Below, piece by piece: positions 19,806 through 29,532 of a stretch of DNA of 64,000 nt (the stretch's first letter is position 1; each line of letters starts with the position of its first letter). The notes beneath the pieces are model-generated. The model did not search any database. It saw nothing but the letters and a program-made list of their open reading frames with translations, and was not told the origin of the DNA. Origin of the DNA: Dysgonamonadaceae bacterium (GTDB taxonomy: Bacteria > Bacteroidota > Bacteroidia > Bacteroidales > Azobacteroidaceae). The DNA lies in assembly GCA_031289145.1 (NCBI GenBank), contig JAITQA010000115.1:1-64000 (forward strand). Reading direction: 5' to 3'. A program made the position numbers and the translations under genes.

Positions 19806-20276
19806 ATGGCTGTACAGTACATGACCAAAGAAGGGTATAACAAACTACTCGAGGAAATAAATTTCCTTGAATCGGAAAAACGTCCCGCTATATCGAAGCA
19901 GATTGCGGAAGCCCGCGATAAGGGTGATTTATCAGAAAATGCCGAATATGATGCTGCAAAAGACGCACAAGGTATTTTGGAAGCAAAGATAGCCCAGTTG
20001 AAAACCTTGATTTCCAATGCCCGCCTTATCGATGAAAGTCAGATAACGACCGATAGTGTGCAGATATTGAATAAAGTGACCATCCGGAATACGAAGAACG
20101 ATCAAAAAATGGTATATACTTTGGTATCAGAGAGCGAAGCTGATTTAAAGCAAGGGAAAATCTCTGTAAATACGCCTATCGGAAAAGGTTTGATGGGGAA
20201 AAAGGTAGGGGAAATTGCAGAGATTAAAGTACCCAACGGTTTAATGACTTTTGAAATAGTAGATATATCAATATGA
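19806..20276 (+). CDS. greA: Transcription elongation factor GreA
   Basis: RNA polymerase factor that stimulates cleavage of backtracked transcripts. 156 aa, with the N-terminal coiled coil (about 8-75, including ARDKGDLSENAEYDAAKDAQ with the acidic tip residues) and the C-terminal FKBP-like domain (SVNTPIGKGLMGKKVGE). It overlaps the following HIT gene by 4 bp (ATGA), so translation is probably coupled. Confidence 0.97.
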   Translation: MAVQYMTKEGYNKLLEEINFLESEKRPAISKQIAEARDKGDLSENAEYDAAKDAQGILEAKIAQLKTLISNARLIDESQITTDSVQILNKVTIRNTKNDQKMVYTLVSESEADLKQGKISVNTPIGKGLMGKKVGEIAEIKVPNGLMTFEIVDISI

Positions 20277-20665
20277 CAATTTTCAGTAAAATTATAGCCG
20301 GCGAGATTCCAAGCTACAAGGTGGCGGAAGATGATGCTTATTATGCTTTTCTGGATATTAATCCGGTAGCCAAAGGGCATGTCTTAGTGGCGCCGAAAAA
20401 GGAAGAGGATTATCTTTTTGATTTGGATGACGATACCTTGGCCGGTATGGCGCTATTCTCCAAGCGGGTAGCAACAGCGATACGGAAAGCGATACCTTGC
20501 AAACGTGTCGGCGTAACGGTAATCGGCCTGGAAGTTCCGCACGCCCATATTCACCTGATTCCCATCACGAAAGAGGCGGATATGCTTTTTACCCAACCTA
20601 AGAAAAAATTTGAACCGGAAGAATTCAAAGCAATTGCTGCTGCTATTGCCGCGAATTTTGAATGA
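20273..20665 (+). CDS. HIT family protein
   Basis: 130-aa histidine-triad nucleotide hydrolase. The active-site triad is HAHIHLIP (HxHxHxx) near residue 91, and the N-terminus (IFSKIIAGEIPSYKVAEDD) is typical of HinT-like enzymes, which hydrolyse AMP-linked substrates. Its start overlaps the greA stop. Its last 23 bp overlap the convergent sugar-kinase gene. Confidence 0.93.
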   Translation: MTIFSKIIAGEIPSYKVAEDDAYYAFLDINPVAKGHVLVAPKKEEDYLFDLDDDTLAGMALFSKRVATAIRKAIPCKRVGVTVIGLEVPHAHIHLIPITKEADMLFTQPKKKFEPEEFKAIAAAIAANFE

Positions 20666-21566
20666 AACCTTCCGGTACATAGTTATCCATTGACATACAG
20701 ACTGCTTCCGCGAATTTTTTTCCGGTATTTATCAGTTTATCCCACTCTTTTTCAGGAAGTGTTTCCACTTCTCCCCGTTGGATGTTTTGCTGCATTAAGC
20801 CGTAAATCAAGCCTGCGTTGAAACTGTCTCCTGCACCGATAGTACTCACCGGAGTGAGGGCTTCGACCGGATATGTTTTTTCGAAAGCGGCTGTTTTCAG
20901 TAGGATTCCTTTTTCACCTTTCGTTACGATAAAATTCCGGCAACGGGGGGCAATCTGTTGCCGGTAGATGGATGCTATGCTTTCTCCGGGAAACAATATT
21001 GCCAAATCTTCGTCTGAACAACGGACAATATCGGCACTTTCAAAGTTTTCGAAAAAATAAGGCATCAGTTGTATCTTTTCCGCAGCGTGGGCTTTTCTGA
21101 AGTTGATATCGTAATAAATGAGGGCGCCCCGGCTCTTTGCGTAACTTAACAAGTCAGAGAGTGTTTTTCTCAATTTTGGGTTTACGGCAAAATAGGAGCC
21201 GAAAACAAGCATATCGTCGGCTGCGATTTCCGGAAATTCGATTTGGAGCCGTTTTTCCGGAAATTCGGTATAGAATTGGTATTCGGCGTTTTGTTGTTCG
21301 TTCAAAAAAGCCAATGCGACCGGAGAGCTACCATCTTCAAAAAAAGCAATATAGTCCGGCGACAAGTGATTTTCCAGCATAAAATCCTTGATGAATTTTC
21401 CGACTCTATCCTTGCCCAATTCACTGATAAACAAGGCCGGTACATGGCAATGACCCAAGGAAACCATGCAATTGAAAGTTGAGCCGCCCGGGACGGCTTT
21501 CTCCGGCCGGTTGCCGCGGAAAATGATGTCTAAAATTGTTTCCCCAATGCCGATAATTTTTCTCAT
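20643..21566 (-). CDS. PfkB-family carbohydrate kinase (fructokinase-like)
   Basis: 307-aa ribokinase/PfkB-fold kinase. The N-terminal GGSTFN sugar-contact region (residues 27-32) and the second PfkB signature GAGDSFNAG (244-252, with catalytic base Asp247) are present. The substrate cannot be fixed from sequence; fructose is the usual guess for this subgroup. It lies alone, convergent with the HIT gene and divergent from the his operon, with no transporter nearby. Confidence 0.88.
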   Translation of the reverse strand: MRKIIGIGETILDIIFRGNRPEKAVPGGSTFNCMVSLGHCHVPALFISELGKDRVGKFIKDFMLENHLSPDYIAFFEDGSSPVALAFLNEQQNAEYQFYTEFPEKRLQIEFPEIAADDMLVFGSYFAVNPKLRKTLSDLLSYAKSRGALIYYDINFRKAHAAEKIQLMPYFFENFESADIVRCSDEDLAILFPGESIASIYRQQIAPRCRNFIVTKGEKGILLKTAAFEKTYPVEALTPVSTIGAGDSFNAGLIYGLMQQNIQRGEVETLPEKEWDKLINTGKKFAEAVCMSMDNYVPEGFIQNSRQ

Positions 21567-21643
21567 TTCGGTAAATTTTTTCCAAAAATAGCCATATTTT
21601 CGTTAACAGCAAAAAGTAAAAAAAGTTTTAGCCCATCTTTGAT

Positions 21644-21674
21644 TTTGTAAATTACATAAAAACAACTATCTTTG
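21644..21674 (+). promoter_or_regulatory. his operon promoter
   Basis: TTTG (21644-21647), 19 nt, TATCTTTG (21667-21674): an exact Bacteroidetes promoter. It is followed by a leader of about 65 nt before the hisG ATG. The leader holds a 14-codon ATG frame without histidine codons, so classical His attenuation is not indicated. Confidence 0.8.
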
Positions 21675-21746
21675 TCGTAAATTTAACAACAAAACATGCT
21701 TTTTTCTTCTCAATTTAATAAAGCATTAAACAAAAAATAGATAAAA

Positions 21747-22598
21747 ATGTTACGAATTGCAGTACAAGCGAAAGGGCGATTATTCGATGAAAGTATGTGT
21801 CTTTTACAAGAAACGGGCATTAAATTTTCACCGGGAAAAAGAAATCTTTTGGTTTCCTCAAAATCTTTTCCGGTCGAATTATTGTTTCTCAGAGACGACG
21901 ATATACCACAGGCCGTAGCCGATGGGGTAACCGATGTAGGAATCGTCGGTGAAAACGAATTTATAGAAAAAAAACAAGATGCAGAAATAATCAAAAGGCT
22001 GGGTTTCAGTAGATGTCATCTTTCATTGGCTGTCCCGAAAGAGGAAGACTATAAACATTTGAGTTGGTTTTCCGGAAAAAAAATCGCTACCTCTTATCCC
22101 AGAATCCTGTCTGATTTTCTGAAAAAAAATGCTATTAAAGCGGATATCCATATCATCAACGGTTCGGTTGAAATAGCGCCCGCCATCGGTTTGGCAGACG
22201 CCATTTTTGATATTGTCAGCTCAGGCAGCACCCTTTTGAGCAATCATCTGAAAGAAGTGGAAACGGTGATGCAATCCGAAGCCATACTGATTGCCAACAA
22301 AAAACTCAACACGGAAAAGAAGTCGATACTCAAAGAGTTGCTATTCCGTATTGATGCGGTTCAAACGGCCGAGGATAAAAAATACATCCTGTTGAATGTC
22401 CCCAACGATTCTCTGCCGGAAATATTTTCCATCCTGCCCGGAATGCGCAGCCCAACGGTGCTGCCTTTGGCTCAGGAAGGTTGGAGTTCGGTTCATTCCG
22501 TTATTGATGAGAAACGGTTCTGGGAGATTATCGGCAAGTTGAAATCCGCCGGAGCGGAAGGTATTTTGGTGATACCCATCGAAAAAATGATATTGTGA
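21747..22598 (+). CDS. hisG: ATP phosphoribosyltransferase, long form
   Basis: First enzyme of histidine synthesis, which joins PRPP and ATP. At 283 aa it is the long, HisZ-independent type with a C-terminal ACT-like regulatory domain (about 210-283), which usually mediates feedback inhibition by histidine. The PRPP-binding stretch is DIVSSGSTLLSNHLKE. It is first in hisG-hisD-hisC-hisB. Confidence 0.96.
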   Translation: MLRIAVQAKGRLFDESMCLLQETGIKFSPGKRNLLVSSKSFPVELLFLRDDDIPQAVADGVTDVGIVGENEFIEKKQDAEIIKRLGFSRCHLSLAVPKEEDYKHLSWFSGKKIATSYPRILSDFLKKNAIKADIHIINGSVEIAPAIGLADAIFDIVSSGSTLLSNHLKEVETVMQSEAILIANKKLNTEKKSILKELLFRIDAVQTAEDKKYILLNVPNDSLPEIFSILPGMRSPTVLPLAQEGWSSVHSVIDEKRFWEIIGKLKSAGAEGILVIPIEKMIL

Positions 22599-22605
22599 GA
22601 CCGAT

Positions 22606-23913
22606 ATGAAGATAATAAACCTGAATGACGATACACGCTTCTCAAAGTCCCTCTCCTGGGAGGCGGGCGCTATCCTTCACCGTCCGGTTATTGACAACAG
22701 CCGGTTGCAGGAAACTGTTCGGACTATTTTAGACGATGTAAAGGAGAGAGGCAATGCTGCCATCAAGGAATACGAGCGGAAATTCGACCATGTCGACATG
22801 ATTGATTTACTTGTTTCCAAAGAAGAAAAGGCGGAGGCAAAAAATTGGGTCTCCGAGGAGCTGAAAAGGGCGATTCTTACAGCCAAGTCTAACATCGAAA
22901 AATTCCACTCAGCGCAAAAACAGGTAATGCCGAAGATAGAAACCAGTCCGGGCGTAGTCTGCTGGCAAAAAACATTGCCTATCGAAAAGGTCGGACTGTA
23001 TATTCCGGGCGGAACAGCGCCATTGTTTTCTACCGTACTGATGCTGGCTATCCCGGCCAAAATAGCGGGTTGCGAGGAAATTATTCTGTGTTCTCCACCC
23101 AATAAGGAAGGTAAAATTCATCCGGCCATACTGTTTGCCGCCGAGACGGCCGGTGTGGATAAAATATTCAAAATAGGAGGCGTCCAAGCCATCGGCGCTA
23201 TGGCTTACGGAACGGAAACCGTTCCAAAGGTCTATAAAATATTCGGCCCCGGCAATCAATATGTCATGGAGGCCAAGCAGTGGGTGAGCATGAAAGATGT
23301 AGCTATCGACATGCCTGCAGGCCCTTCGGAAGTGGAAGTCATCGCCGATGAAACGGCCAATCCGCATTTCGTTGCCTCCGATTTGCTTTCGCAAGCCGAA
23401 CATGGCGCCGACAGTCAGGTAATCCTGATGACTACCTCCGAACAATTGGCGGAAGAAGTTGCCCGCGAAGTCGCGGTCCAATTAGAAACCCTGCCAAGGA
23501 AAGAATTAGCGGAAAAATCATTGGCTAACAGCCGGATAATTATCTCCGGAGACATGGAGGAAATTATCAGTCTTACCAACCGTTACGCCCCCGAACATTT
23601 GATTATAGAAACAAAAAATTACCACGAAATCGCAGAAAGGATAACCAATGCCGGTTCGGTTTTCCTCGGACATTTCACACCTGAAAGTGCAGGCGATTAT
23701 GCCTCCGGAACCAATCATACACTGCCCACCAATGGGTACGCCCGGGTTTACAGCGGGGTCAACTTAGATAGTTTCGTAAAAAAAATTACCTTTCAGGAAA
23801 TCACGGAAGAAGGTATCAGGCATCTGGGGCCAACCATCAAGATTTTAGCGGAAAACGAATCCTTGCATGCGCATGGAAATGCGGTTTTGTTGCGATTACT
23901 GGGAAAAAAATAA
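22606..23913 (+). CDS. hisD: Histidinol dehydrogenase
   Basis: NAD-dependent, zinc-requiring enzyme that performs the last two oxidations to histidine. 435 aa, full length. The zinc-ligand segment [10 protein letters not shown], the catalytic PEHLI motif and the GPGNQYV segment are present. It begins 7 bp after hisG. Confidence 0.97.
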   Translation: MKIINLNDDTRFSKSLSWEAGAILHRPVIDNSRLQETVRTILDDVKERGNAAIKEYERKFDHVDMIDLLVSKEEKAEAKNWVSEELKRAILTAKSNIEKFHSAQKQVMPKIETSPGVVCWQKTLPIEKVGLYIPGGTAPLFSTVLMLAIPAKIAGCEEIILCSPPNKEGKIHPAILFAAETAGVDKIFKIGGVQAIGAMAYGTETVPKVYKIFGPGNQYVMEAKQWVSMKDVAIDMPAGPSEVEVIADETANPHFVASDLLSQAEHGADSQVILMTTSEQLAEEVAREVAVQLETLPRKELAEKSLANSRIIISGDMEEIISLTNRYAPEHLIIETKNYHEIAERITNAGSVFLGHFTPESAGDYASGTNHTLPTNGYARVYSGVNLDSFVKKITFQEITEEGIRHLGPTIKILAENESLHAHGNAVLLRLLGKK

Positions 23914-23917
23914 ACAG

Positions 23918-25396
23918 ATGGAATTTACAGTTATTCCTTACAAGAGTCCGGCGTATACATCTATGTGCGAACTGCGCGACGAAGTTCTTCGCAAACCCAT
24001 CGGGCTGCGACTAAGCCCGGCAGAAACCGAAAAAGACAGGGGCGATATACTGCTTGTCGGCTTGGAAAACGGCCGGGTTGTCGCTTGTTGTATCCTGACC
24101 GAGATGGATAGGACTTCCGTCAAACTGAGGCAAATGGCGGTTTCTCCAGCCTGCCAGGGGAAAGGCATCGGGAAAAGCCTCCTGCTTTTTGCGGAAAAAA
24201 CGGCAAGGGAAAAACAGTATGACACCATCTGTCTGCATGCCCGTAAAATCGCGTATGGATTCTATGAAAAACAAAATTATTCCGTTGTGGGAAAAGAATT
24301 TACAGAAGTTGGAATCCCGCACTTCGAAATGACAAAAACGATTAATTTGAGCCGTATCATGGATTTAAAATCATTGGTCAGGGAAAATATCTTTCATCTC
24401 AAACCTTATTCCTGCGCCCGGGATGAATTCAAAGGAGAGGCTTCCGTTTACTTAGATGCCAACGAAAGTCCTTACAACCTTGATTTTCACCGTTATCCCG
24501 ACCCGCTGCAAGGAGCGCTTAAAGCAAAAATTTCCGAGATAAAAAACATCCGTCCGGCGCGAATCGCCATAGGAAACGGAAGCGACGAAACCATCGACCT
24601 CGCGTTCCGTATTTTTTGCGAACCGGGAAAAGACAATGTCGTAGCCATCGAACCTACTTACGGAATGTACAAGGTATGCGCAGACATCAACAACGTGGAA
24701 TACCGGAAAGTCTTGTTGGACGAAAACTTTCAGTTGGATGCGGAAAAATTACTGGCTGCGACCGATGCACATACCCAACTGATTTTCCTTTGTTCACCCA
24801 ATAACCCTTCGGGTAATCTGTTGAAACGGGCTGAGATGCTGAAAGTTGTCGAAAATTTTCCGGGAATCGTCATCATCGACGAAGCATACGTTGATTTTTC
24901 CGGTGAGCCTTCCTGGTTGGATGACTTGGATAAGTATCCCCATCTCATCGTATGCCAGACTTTTTCAAAAGCCTGGGGCTTAGCCGGTTTGCGTTGCGGA
25001 TTGGCTTTTGCTTCCGAAGAAATCATCGCTTTGTTCAACAAAGTAAAATATCCCTATAATATCAGTGCGCTTGTTCAGCAAACGGTTCTCGAACAGTTGA
25101 AAGTCGGTTCCGGCAGCAAAAACGAATGGGTGCGGCTGATTCTGGAAGAAAAAGAACCGCTTATCAAGGAGTTGAAATCCTTACCGTTTGTGGAAAAAAT
25201 CTGGCCGTCGGACGCCAACTTTCTGCTTGTCAGTGTGAAAGATGCCAACAAAATTTATCAGGCATTGGTCGACCGGGGTATTATTGTCCGAAATCGTAAC
25301 TCCGTTTCGTTATGCGACAATTGTTTGCGGATTACTATCGGCACAAAGGATGAAAACAGAATGCTGATTGATGCACTATCACTTATTTACGTATGA
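23918..25396 (+). CDS. hisC: GNAT acetyltransferase-HisC fusion protein
   Basis: 492-aa single frame holding two complete domains. Residues 1-147 are a GNAT N-acetyltransferase, with the acetyl-CoA loop QGKGIGKS after RQMAVSPAC. Residues 148-492, starting at an internal ATG (24359), are a full-length histidinol-phosphate aminotransferase whose PLP lysine is Lys351 (QTFSKAWG). I chose the ATG at 23918, 4 bp after the hisD stop. No stop codon separates the halves, so they are fused unless translation also starts at 24359. HisC converts imidazole-acetol phosphate to histidinol phosphate; the GNAT substrate is unknown. Confidence 0.9.
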   Translation: MEFTVIPYKSPAYTSMCELRDEVLRKPIGLRLSPAETEKDRGDILLVGLENGRVVACCILTEMDRTSVKLRQMAVSPACQGKGIGKSLLLFAEKTAREKQYDTICLHARKIAYGFYEKQNYSVVGKEFTEVGIPHFEMTKTINLSRIMDLKSLVRENIFHLKPYSCARDEFKGEASVYLDANESPYNLDFHRYPDPLQGALKAKISEIKNIRPARIAIGNGSDETIDLAFRIFCEPGKDNVVAIEPTYGMYKVCADINNVEYRKVLLDENFQLDAEKLLAATDAHTQLIFLCSPNNPSGNLLKRAEMLKVVENFPGIVIIDEAYVDFSGEPSWLDDLDKYPHLIVCQTFSKAWGLAGLRCGLAFASEEIIALFNKVKYPYNISALVQQTVLEQLKVGSGSKNEWVRLILEEKEPLIKELKSLPFVEKIWPSDANFLLVSVKDANKIYQALVDRGIIVRNRNSVSLCDNCLRITIGTKDENRMLIDALSLIYV

Positions 25397-26514
25397 AAAA
25401 GAAAGTATTATTTATAGACAGAGACGGCACACTGATTGTCGAGCCTCCGGTTACATTTCAGGTCGATAATCTGGAACAATTGACATTTACAACTGCCGTC
25501 ATTCGCAATTTGTATTTTATCCGGAAAAATCTGGATTTTGAATTGGTGATAGTCAGTAACCAGGATGGTTTGGGAACCCCGGCCAATCCCTTGGCAAATT
25601 TCGAATCGGTTCAGAAAAAGATGCTGGAGGTGTTCGAAAACGAAGGCGTGGTTTTTGACAAAATATTTATCGACCCATCCTTACCCGAAGAGAACAGGCC
25701 GACGCGGAAACCGGGAACGGCTATGTTGACGGAATACCTGAACGGGGATTATGACCTGGAAAATTCTTTCGTCATCGGCGACCGCCTGACAGATGTGGAA
25801 TTAGCCAAAAATCTGGGCTGTAAAGCTATTTTCTTCAACGAAACGGAAATACCGGACGAAAAAAAAGAATTGAAAACGACCTGTGCTTTCAATACAAATG
25901 ACTGGAACCGGATTTCGGAATTTCTGTTCGCCGGCGAACGCCGTGCAACCGTCCGGCGCAAAACCAAAGAGACGGATATTTTCATAGACCTGAACTTGGA
26001 CGGTAGCGGAAAATCCTTTGTCTCAACCGGTTTGCATTTTTTCGACCATATTCTGGAACAAATCGGCAAACATTCGGGAATGGACTTACAGATAAAAGTA
26101 GTAGGCGACCTGGAAATAGACGAACACCATACGATGGAAGACACAGGTATTGCTTTGGGAGAAGCCTTGTTGCAGGCTTTGGGAAACAAACGGGGCATTG
26201 AACGCTACGGTTTTTACCTGCCGATGGACGATTGCCTCTGCGCAATCGCCTTGGATTTCGGCGGTCGCGCATGGTTGGTCTGGGACGTAGATTTTCAGCG
26301 GGAAAAAATAGGCGATGTACCTGCCGAAATGTTTATGCACTTCTTCAAGTCCCTGAGCGATGCAGCCCGCATGAATCTGCATATCCGCGCCGAAGGCGGA
26401 AATGAACACCACAAAGCAGAGGGTATTTTCAAGAGCTTCGCAAAGGCCGTTAAAATGGCTATCCGGCGAGATATTTTCAATTATGAACTGCCCAGCACAA
26501 AAGGCTTACTGTAA
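25393..26514 (+). CDS. hisB: Bifunctional histidinol-phosphatase / imidazoleglycerol-phosphate dehydratase
   Basis: 373-aa two-domain enzyme for steps 6 and 8 of histidine synthesis. Residues 1-165 are a HAD phosphatase with the nucleophile motif FIDRDGT (Asp9, Asp11). Residues about 180-373 are IGP dehydratase with the metal-binding motifs [10 protein letters not shown] and NEHHKAEG. Its ATG overlaps the HisC stop by 4 bp. HisA, HisF, HisH and HisI are not in the window. Confidence 0.97.
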   Translation: MKKKVLFIDRDGTLIVEPPVTFQVDNLEQLTFTTAVIRNLYFIRKNLDFELVIVSNQDGLGTPANPLANFESVQKKMLEVFENEGVVFDKIFIDPSLPEENRPTRKPGTAMLTEYLNGDYDLENSFVIGDRLTDVELAKNLGCKAIFFNETEIPDEKKELKTTCAFNTNDWNRISEFLFAGERRATVRRKTKETDIFIDLNLDGSGKSFVSTGLHFFDHILEQIGKHSGMDLQIKVVGDLEIDEHHTMEDTGIALGEALLQALGNKRGIERYGFYLPMDDCLCAIALDFGGRAWLVWDVDFQREKIGDVPAEMFMHFFKSLSDAARMNLHIRAEGGNEHHKAEGIFKSFAKAVKMAIRRDIFNYELPSTKGLL

Positions 26515-26601
26515 AGTTTGATAAGCGGGCGGCTGTCTCAAAAATTCTTTTGGGGAACTTGTTATTGTGGGTTTGACTGCCAAATTGACACACCTTTTGT
26601 T

Positions 26602-26618
26602 GTGGCATAGGATTTGTT
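26602..26618 (+). promoter_or_regulatory. Possible sigma-54-like (-24/-12) element upstream of dnaK
   Basis: TGGCATAGGATTTGTT resembles the -24/-12 consensus TGGCACRNNNNTTGCW with two mismatches and correct GG-to-GY spacing of 10 nt. It is 70-85 nt before the dnaK ATG. No TTTG / TAnnTTTG promoter is evident in the hisB-dnaK gap. Low certainty. Confidence 0.3.
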
Positions 26619-26686
26619 CTGTATCCGGTAGACTAAAGTCAGGAAAACAAATAAAAAATATAAACAATAAAAACAATAACAAAATT

Positions 26687-28648
26687 ATGGGTAAAATTAT
26701 TGGAATTGACTTAGGAACAACGAATTCTTGTGTGGCTGTAATGGAAGGAAACAAGCCGGTAGTTATTCCTAATAGCGAAGGAAAGATGACCACGCCTTCC
26801 ATTGTGGCATTTTTAGACAACGGCGAGCGCAAAGTAGGTGATCCAGCTAAGCGTCAAGCCATTACCAATCCAACCAGAACCATTTTTTCCATCAAACGGT
26901 TTATGGGTGAAACCTACGACAAAGTGAGTAATGAAATCGCTCGCGTACCTTATAAAGTGAACCGGGGCGACAACAATACGCCAAGGATTGACATCGACGG
27001 ACGCTTGTATTCGCCGCAGGAAATTTCGGCAATGGTGCTTCAGAAAATGAAAAAAACCGCCGAAGACTATCTGGGACAGGAAGTAAACGAAGCGGTGATT
27101 ACGGTTCCCGCCTATTTCGACGACTCTCAACGGCAGGCCACCAAGGAAGCCGGAGAGATTGCCGGACTGAAAGTTGCCCGGATTATCAACGAGCCGACTG
27201 CTGCGGCATTAGCCTACGGTTTGGATAAATCGAACAGAGATATGAAAATTGCCGTGTTCGACTTGGGTGGCGGTACATTCGATATTTCTATTCTTGAATT
27301 GGGTGACGGCGTATTTGAAGTAAAATCGACCAATGGCGATACCCATTTGGGTGGAGACGACTTCGACCACGTAGTGATTGATTGGTTGGCCGACGAGTTC
27401 CTGAAAGATGAAGGCTTGGATTTGCGCAAAGACCCCATGGCCTTGCAGCGACTGAAAGAAGCGGCTGAAAAAGCGAAAATCGAACTTTCCAGTTCAACTT
27501 CAACGGAAATCAACTTGCCATATATCATGCCGGTCAACGGTATGCCCAAGCACTTGGTGAAAACCTTGTCACGCGCCAAATTCGAGCAATTGTCCGACCG
27601 CTTGATTCAAGCTACGGTGACTCCGTGCGAAAAAGCCCTGAAAGATGCCGGTCTGAAAGCTTCCGAAATCGACGAGGTGATTCTGGTGGGTGGTTCGACC
27701 CGCATCCCGGCTATTCAGGAGATTGTTGAGAAAATATTCGGAAAAACGCCGTCCAAAGGTGTGAATCCCGATGAAGTAGTAGCTGTCGGAGCCGGTATAC
27801 AGGGCGCTGTCCTTACCGGAGATGTGAAAGACGTGTTGTTACTCGATGTTACGCCGCTTTCCTTGGGTATTGAAACCATGGGTAGCGTCATGACCAAATT
27901 GATAGAGTCCAATACAACTATCCCTACCAAAAAATCCGAAACGTTCACAACGGCCGTCGACAATCAGCCTTCCGTTGAAATACATGTGTTGCAAGGAGAA
28001 CGTCCTTTGGCAAGAGACAATAAAACCATCGGTAAATTCCATTTGGACGGCATCATGCCTGCCTCGCGCGGTGTGCCGCAAATAGAAGTTACTTTCGATA
28101 TAGACGCCAATGGGATACTGAACGTATCGGCGAAAGATAAGGCAACAGGAAAAGAACAAAGCATTCGTATCGAAGCCTCCAGCGGTTTGAGCGACGCGGA
28201 GATCAAACGGATGAAAGACGAAGCGGCTGCCAACGCGGAAGTTGATAAAAAAGAAAAAGAAAAAATCGACAAACTGAATCAGGCCGACAGCGTGATTTTC
28301 CAAACGGAAAAACAACTGAAGGAATTCGGCGATAAAATTCCTGCCGACAAGAAAGTGTCGATTGAAGCAGCTCTCAACAAACTGAAAGAAGCGCATAAAG
28401 CACAGGATATAGCCGGAATAGAAGCCGGAATAACTGAAGTAAACGCTACTTTTCAAGCCGCCAGCCAGGAAATGTATAACGCACAGGCACAAGCCGGCGG
28501 TGCAGGCGCACAAGGTAATCCGTTTACCGACCCGAATAATCCGTTTGCAGGAGCAGGCGGTCCCTTTGATGGCGGAAATCCGAATGGCGGAAATTCCAAG
28601 CCCAATGACGGCGGCGTTACAGATGTGGATTTTGAGGAAGTGAAGTAA
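26687..28648 (+). CDS. dnaK: Molecular chaperone DnaK (Hsp70)
   Basis: ATP-dependent chaperone, 653 aa. The ATPase domain has GIDLGTTNS at the start, FDLGGGTFD, and [10 protein letters not shown]. The substrate-binding domain and a helical lid follow, with a Gly/Asn/Pro-rich tail and the C-terminal DVDFEEVK, a variant of the EEVD-like end. I chose the ATG at 26687 because the 40 extra residues of the longer frame, from a GTG-like start at 26567, have no family counterpart. No dnaJ or grpE is adjacent. A strong terminator follows. Confidence 0.98.
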   Translation: MGKIIGIDLGTTNSCVAVMEGNKPVVIPNSEGKMTTPSIVAFLDNGERKVGDPAKRQAITNPTRTIFSIKRFMGETYDKVSNEIARVPYKVNRGDNNTPRIDIDGRLYSPQEISAMVLQKMKKTAEDYLGQEVNEAVITVPAYFDDSQRQATKEAGEIAGLKVARIINEPTAAALAYGLDKSNRDMKIAVFDLGGGTFDISILELGDGVFEVKSTNGDTHLGGDDFDHVVIDWLADEFLKDEGLDLRKDPMALQRLKEAAEKAKIELSSSTSTEINLPYIMPVNGMPKHLVKTLSRAKFEQLSDRLIQATVTPCEKALKDAGLKASEIDEVILVGGSTRIPAIQEIVEKIFGKTPSKGVNPDEVVAVGAGIQGAVLTGDVKDVLLLDVTPLSLGIETMGSVMTKLIESNTTIPTKKSETFTTAVDNQPSVEIHVLQGERPLARDNKTIGKFHLDGIMPASRGVPQIEVTFDIDANGILNVSAKDKATGKEQSIRIEASSGLSDAEIKRMKDEAAANAEVDKKEKEKIDKLNQADSVIFQTEKQLKEFGDKIPADKKVSIEAALNKLKEAHKAQDIAGIEAGITEVNATFQAASQEMYNAQAQAGGAGAQGNPFTDPNNPFAGAGGPFDGGNPNGGNSKPNDGGVTDVDFEEVK

Positions 28649-28679
28649 CTCAATTACGAATTATTAATTAAAAATTACG

Positions 28680-28714
28680 AAAAAGCGGTAAAACATTGTT
28701 TTACCGCTTTTTTT
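28680..28714 (+). terminator. dnaK terminator
   Basis: A perfect 15-bp stem, AAAAAGCGGTAAAAC with GTTTTACCGCTTTTT, closes a 3-nt loop and is followed by more T residues: a textbook intrinsic terminator. Confidence 0.9.
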
Positions 28715-28766
28715 ATTGTATATATTGCCATTGAAATTTAACCACAAGTCACAAAGTTTCTCACAA

Positions 28767-28808
28767 AACACACAAAGTTCTTAATAGTGAGCTTTGTGTG
28801 TTCTTTTT
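28767..28808 (+). terminator. Second terminator hairpin after dnaK
   Basis: AACACACAAAG (28767-28777) pairs with CTTTGTGTGTT (28792-28802), loop 14 nt, then CTTTTT. A closely similar arm pair occurs at 57187-57234. It isolates the downstream RCC1 unit from dnaK read-through. Confidence 0.75.
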
Positions 28809-28944
28809 ACCTGCCATCTGTTAGAGAAATTACTAAAAATACGAAAATCAGAAAAAAAATAGATATCCATGACGTAAATACGAATCAAAATTGAATTATA
28901 ATTAAAAAATAAACACGTAGCAGTCAAAAAAAGTCAATATATTG

Positions 28945-28974
28945 TTTGTTAATGAAAATATTATCTTATCTTTG
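28945..28974 (+). promoter_or_regulatory. Promoter of the RCC1-protein operon
   Basis: TTTG (28945-28948), 18 nt, TATCTTTG (28967-28974): a strong match to the Bacteroidetes consensus. It implies a leader of about 550 nt before the first RCC1 gene at 29533. Confidence 0.75.
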
Positions 28975-29532
28975 TAGCAATTAATACATAAATTAAGGTA
29001 ATAATGACACAAACAAGTATGTACACCCTTGTCCTTACAACTGCTGAAAACAGTGGGATGATCGCTTATAAGTCACCGATTATTAGTAATAAAGCGTGTC
29101 ATTTGTCTAATAATTCTACCTGCTTATTTTGGGTCATTGTGCTTTCTTTTTATTGTGTCATAATTGACATTATCAATAAATCAATTACAATTAACGACAT
29201 AAAAAATACTTTCATCACAAAAAATGACACAAAAAATTTCTTTGTTCAGGATGAAGCCAATACCCTTGCCATCGTTGTGTCCGCTTCGACTCCTTCAAGC
29301 AAAATACGATCTCGCAAGAAAACGCATGATTATAACTATCTCAATTCAATCTGTACCACTATTGTTGTAGGAACAACCGTATGCGGATACGTTTTCCAAT
29401 TCGGCAACCTGCCACCGCCTCTCTTTCAATCGAATGGGTGTGGGTGTGTTCCCATTTCCGTCTTTGCGAAGACTATAAAAATAAAATAATATAAAAAAAA
29501 TTCAACAACTAATTAAAAAATTTAACAAAAAC
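28975..29532 (+). other. Long leader region with a doubtful 161-codon frame
   Basis: Between the promoter and the first RCC1 gene lie about 550 nt. One open frame (29004-29489) could encode 161 residues, but it shows no domain, no signal peptide, an irregular cysteine-rich composition and no good initiation context. AT-rich direct repeats (AAAAATGACACAAA-like, 29008-29235) and ATCAATAAATCAATTACAATTA stretches suggest a non-coding or decayed sequence. It may be an untranslated leader with regulatory structure, or the remains of a gene. Confidence 0.4.

Noticed and set aside
21696..21740. Short leader-peptide frame upstream of hisG
   Set aside because: It contains no histidine codons and no terminator/antiterminator pair follows, so His attenuation is not supported.
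26585..26613. TTGACA-17 nt-TAGGAT as an E. coli-type promoter for dnaK
   Set aside because: The Bacteroidetes primary sigma factor does not use that consensus; the match is probably fortuitous.
29004..29489. 161-codon frame before the RCC1 genes
   Set aside because: No domain, signal peptide or convincing start; composition is irregular. Kept only as part of the leader description.
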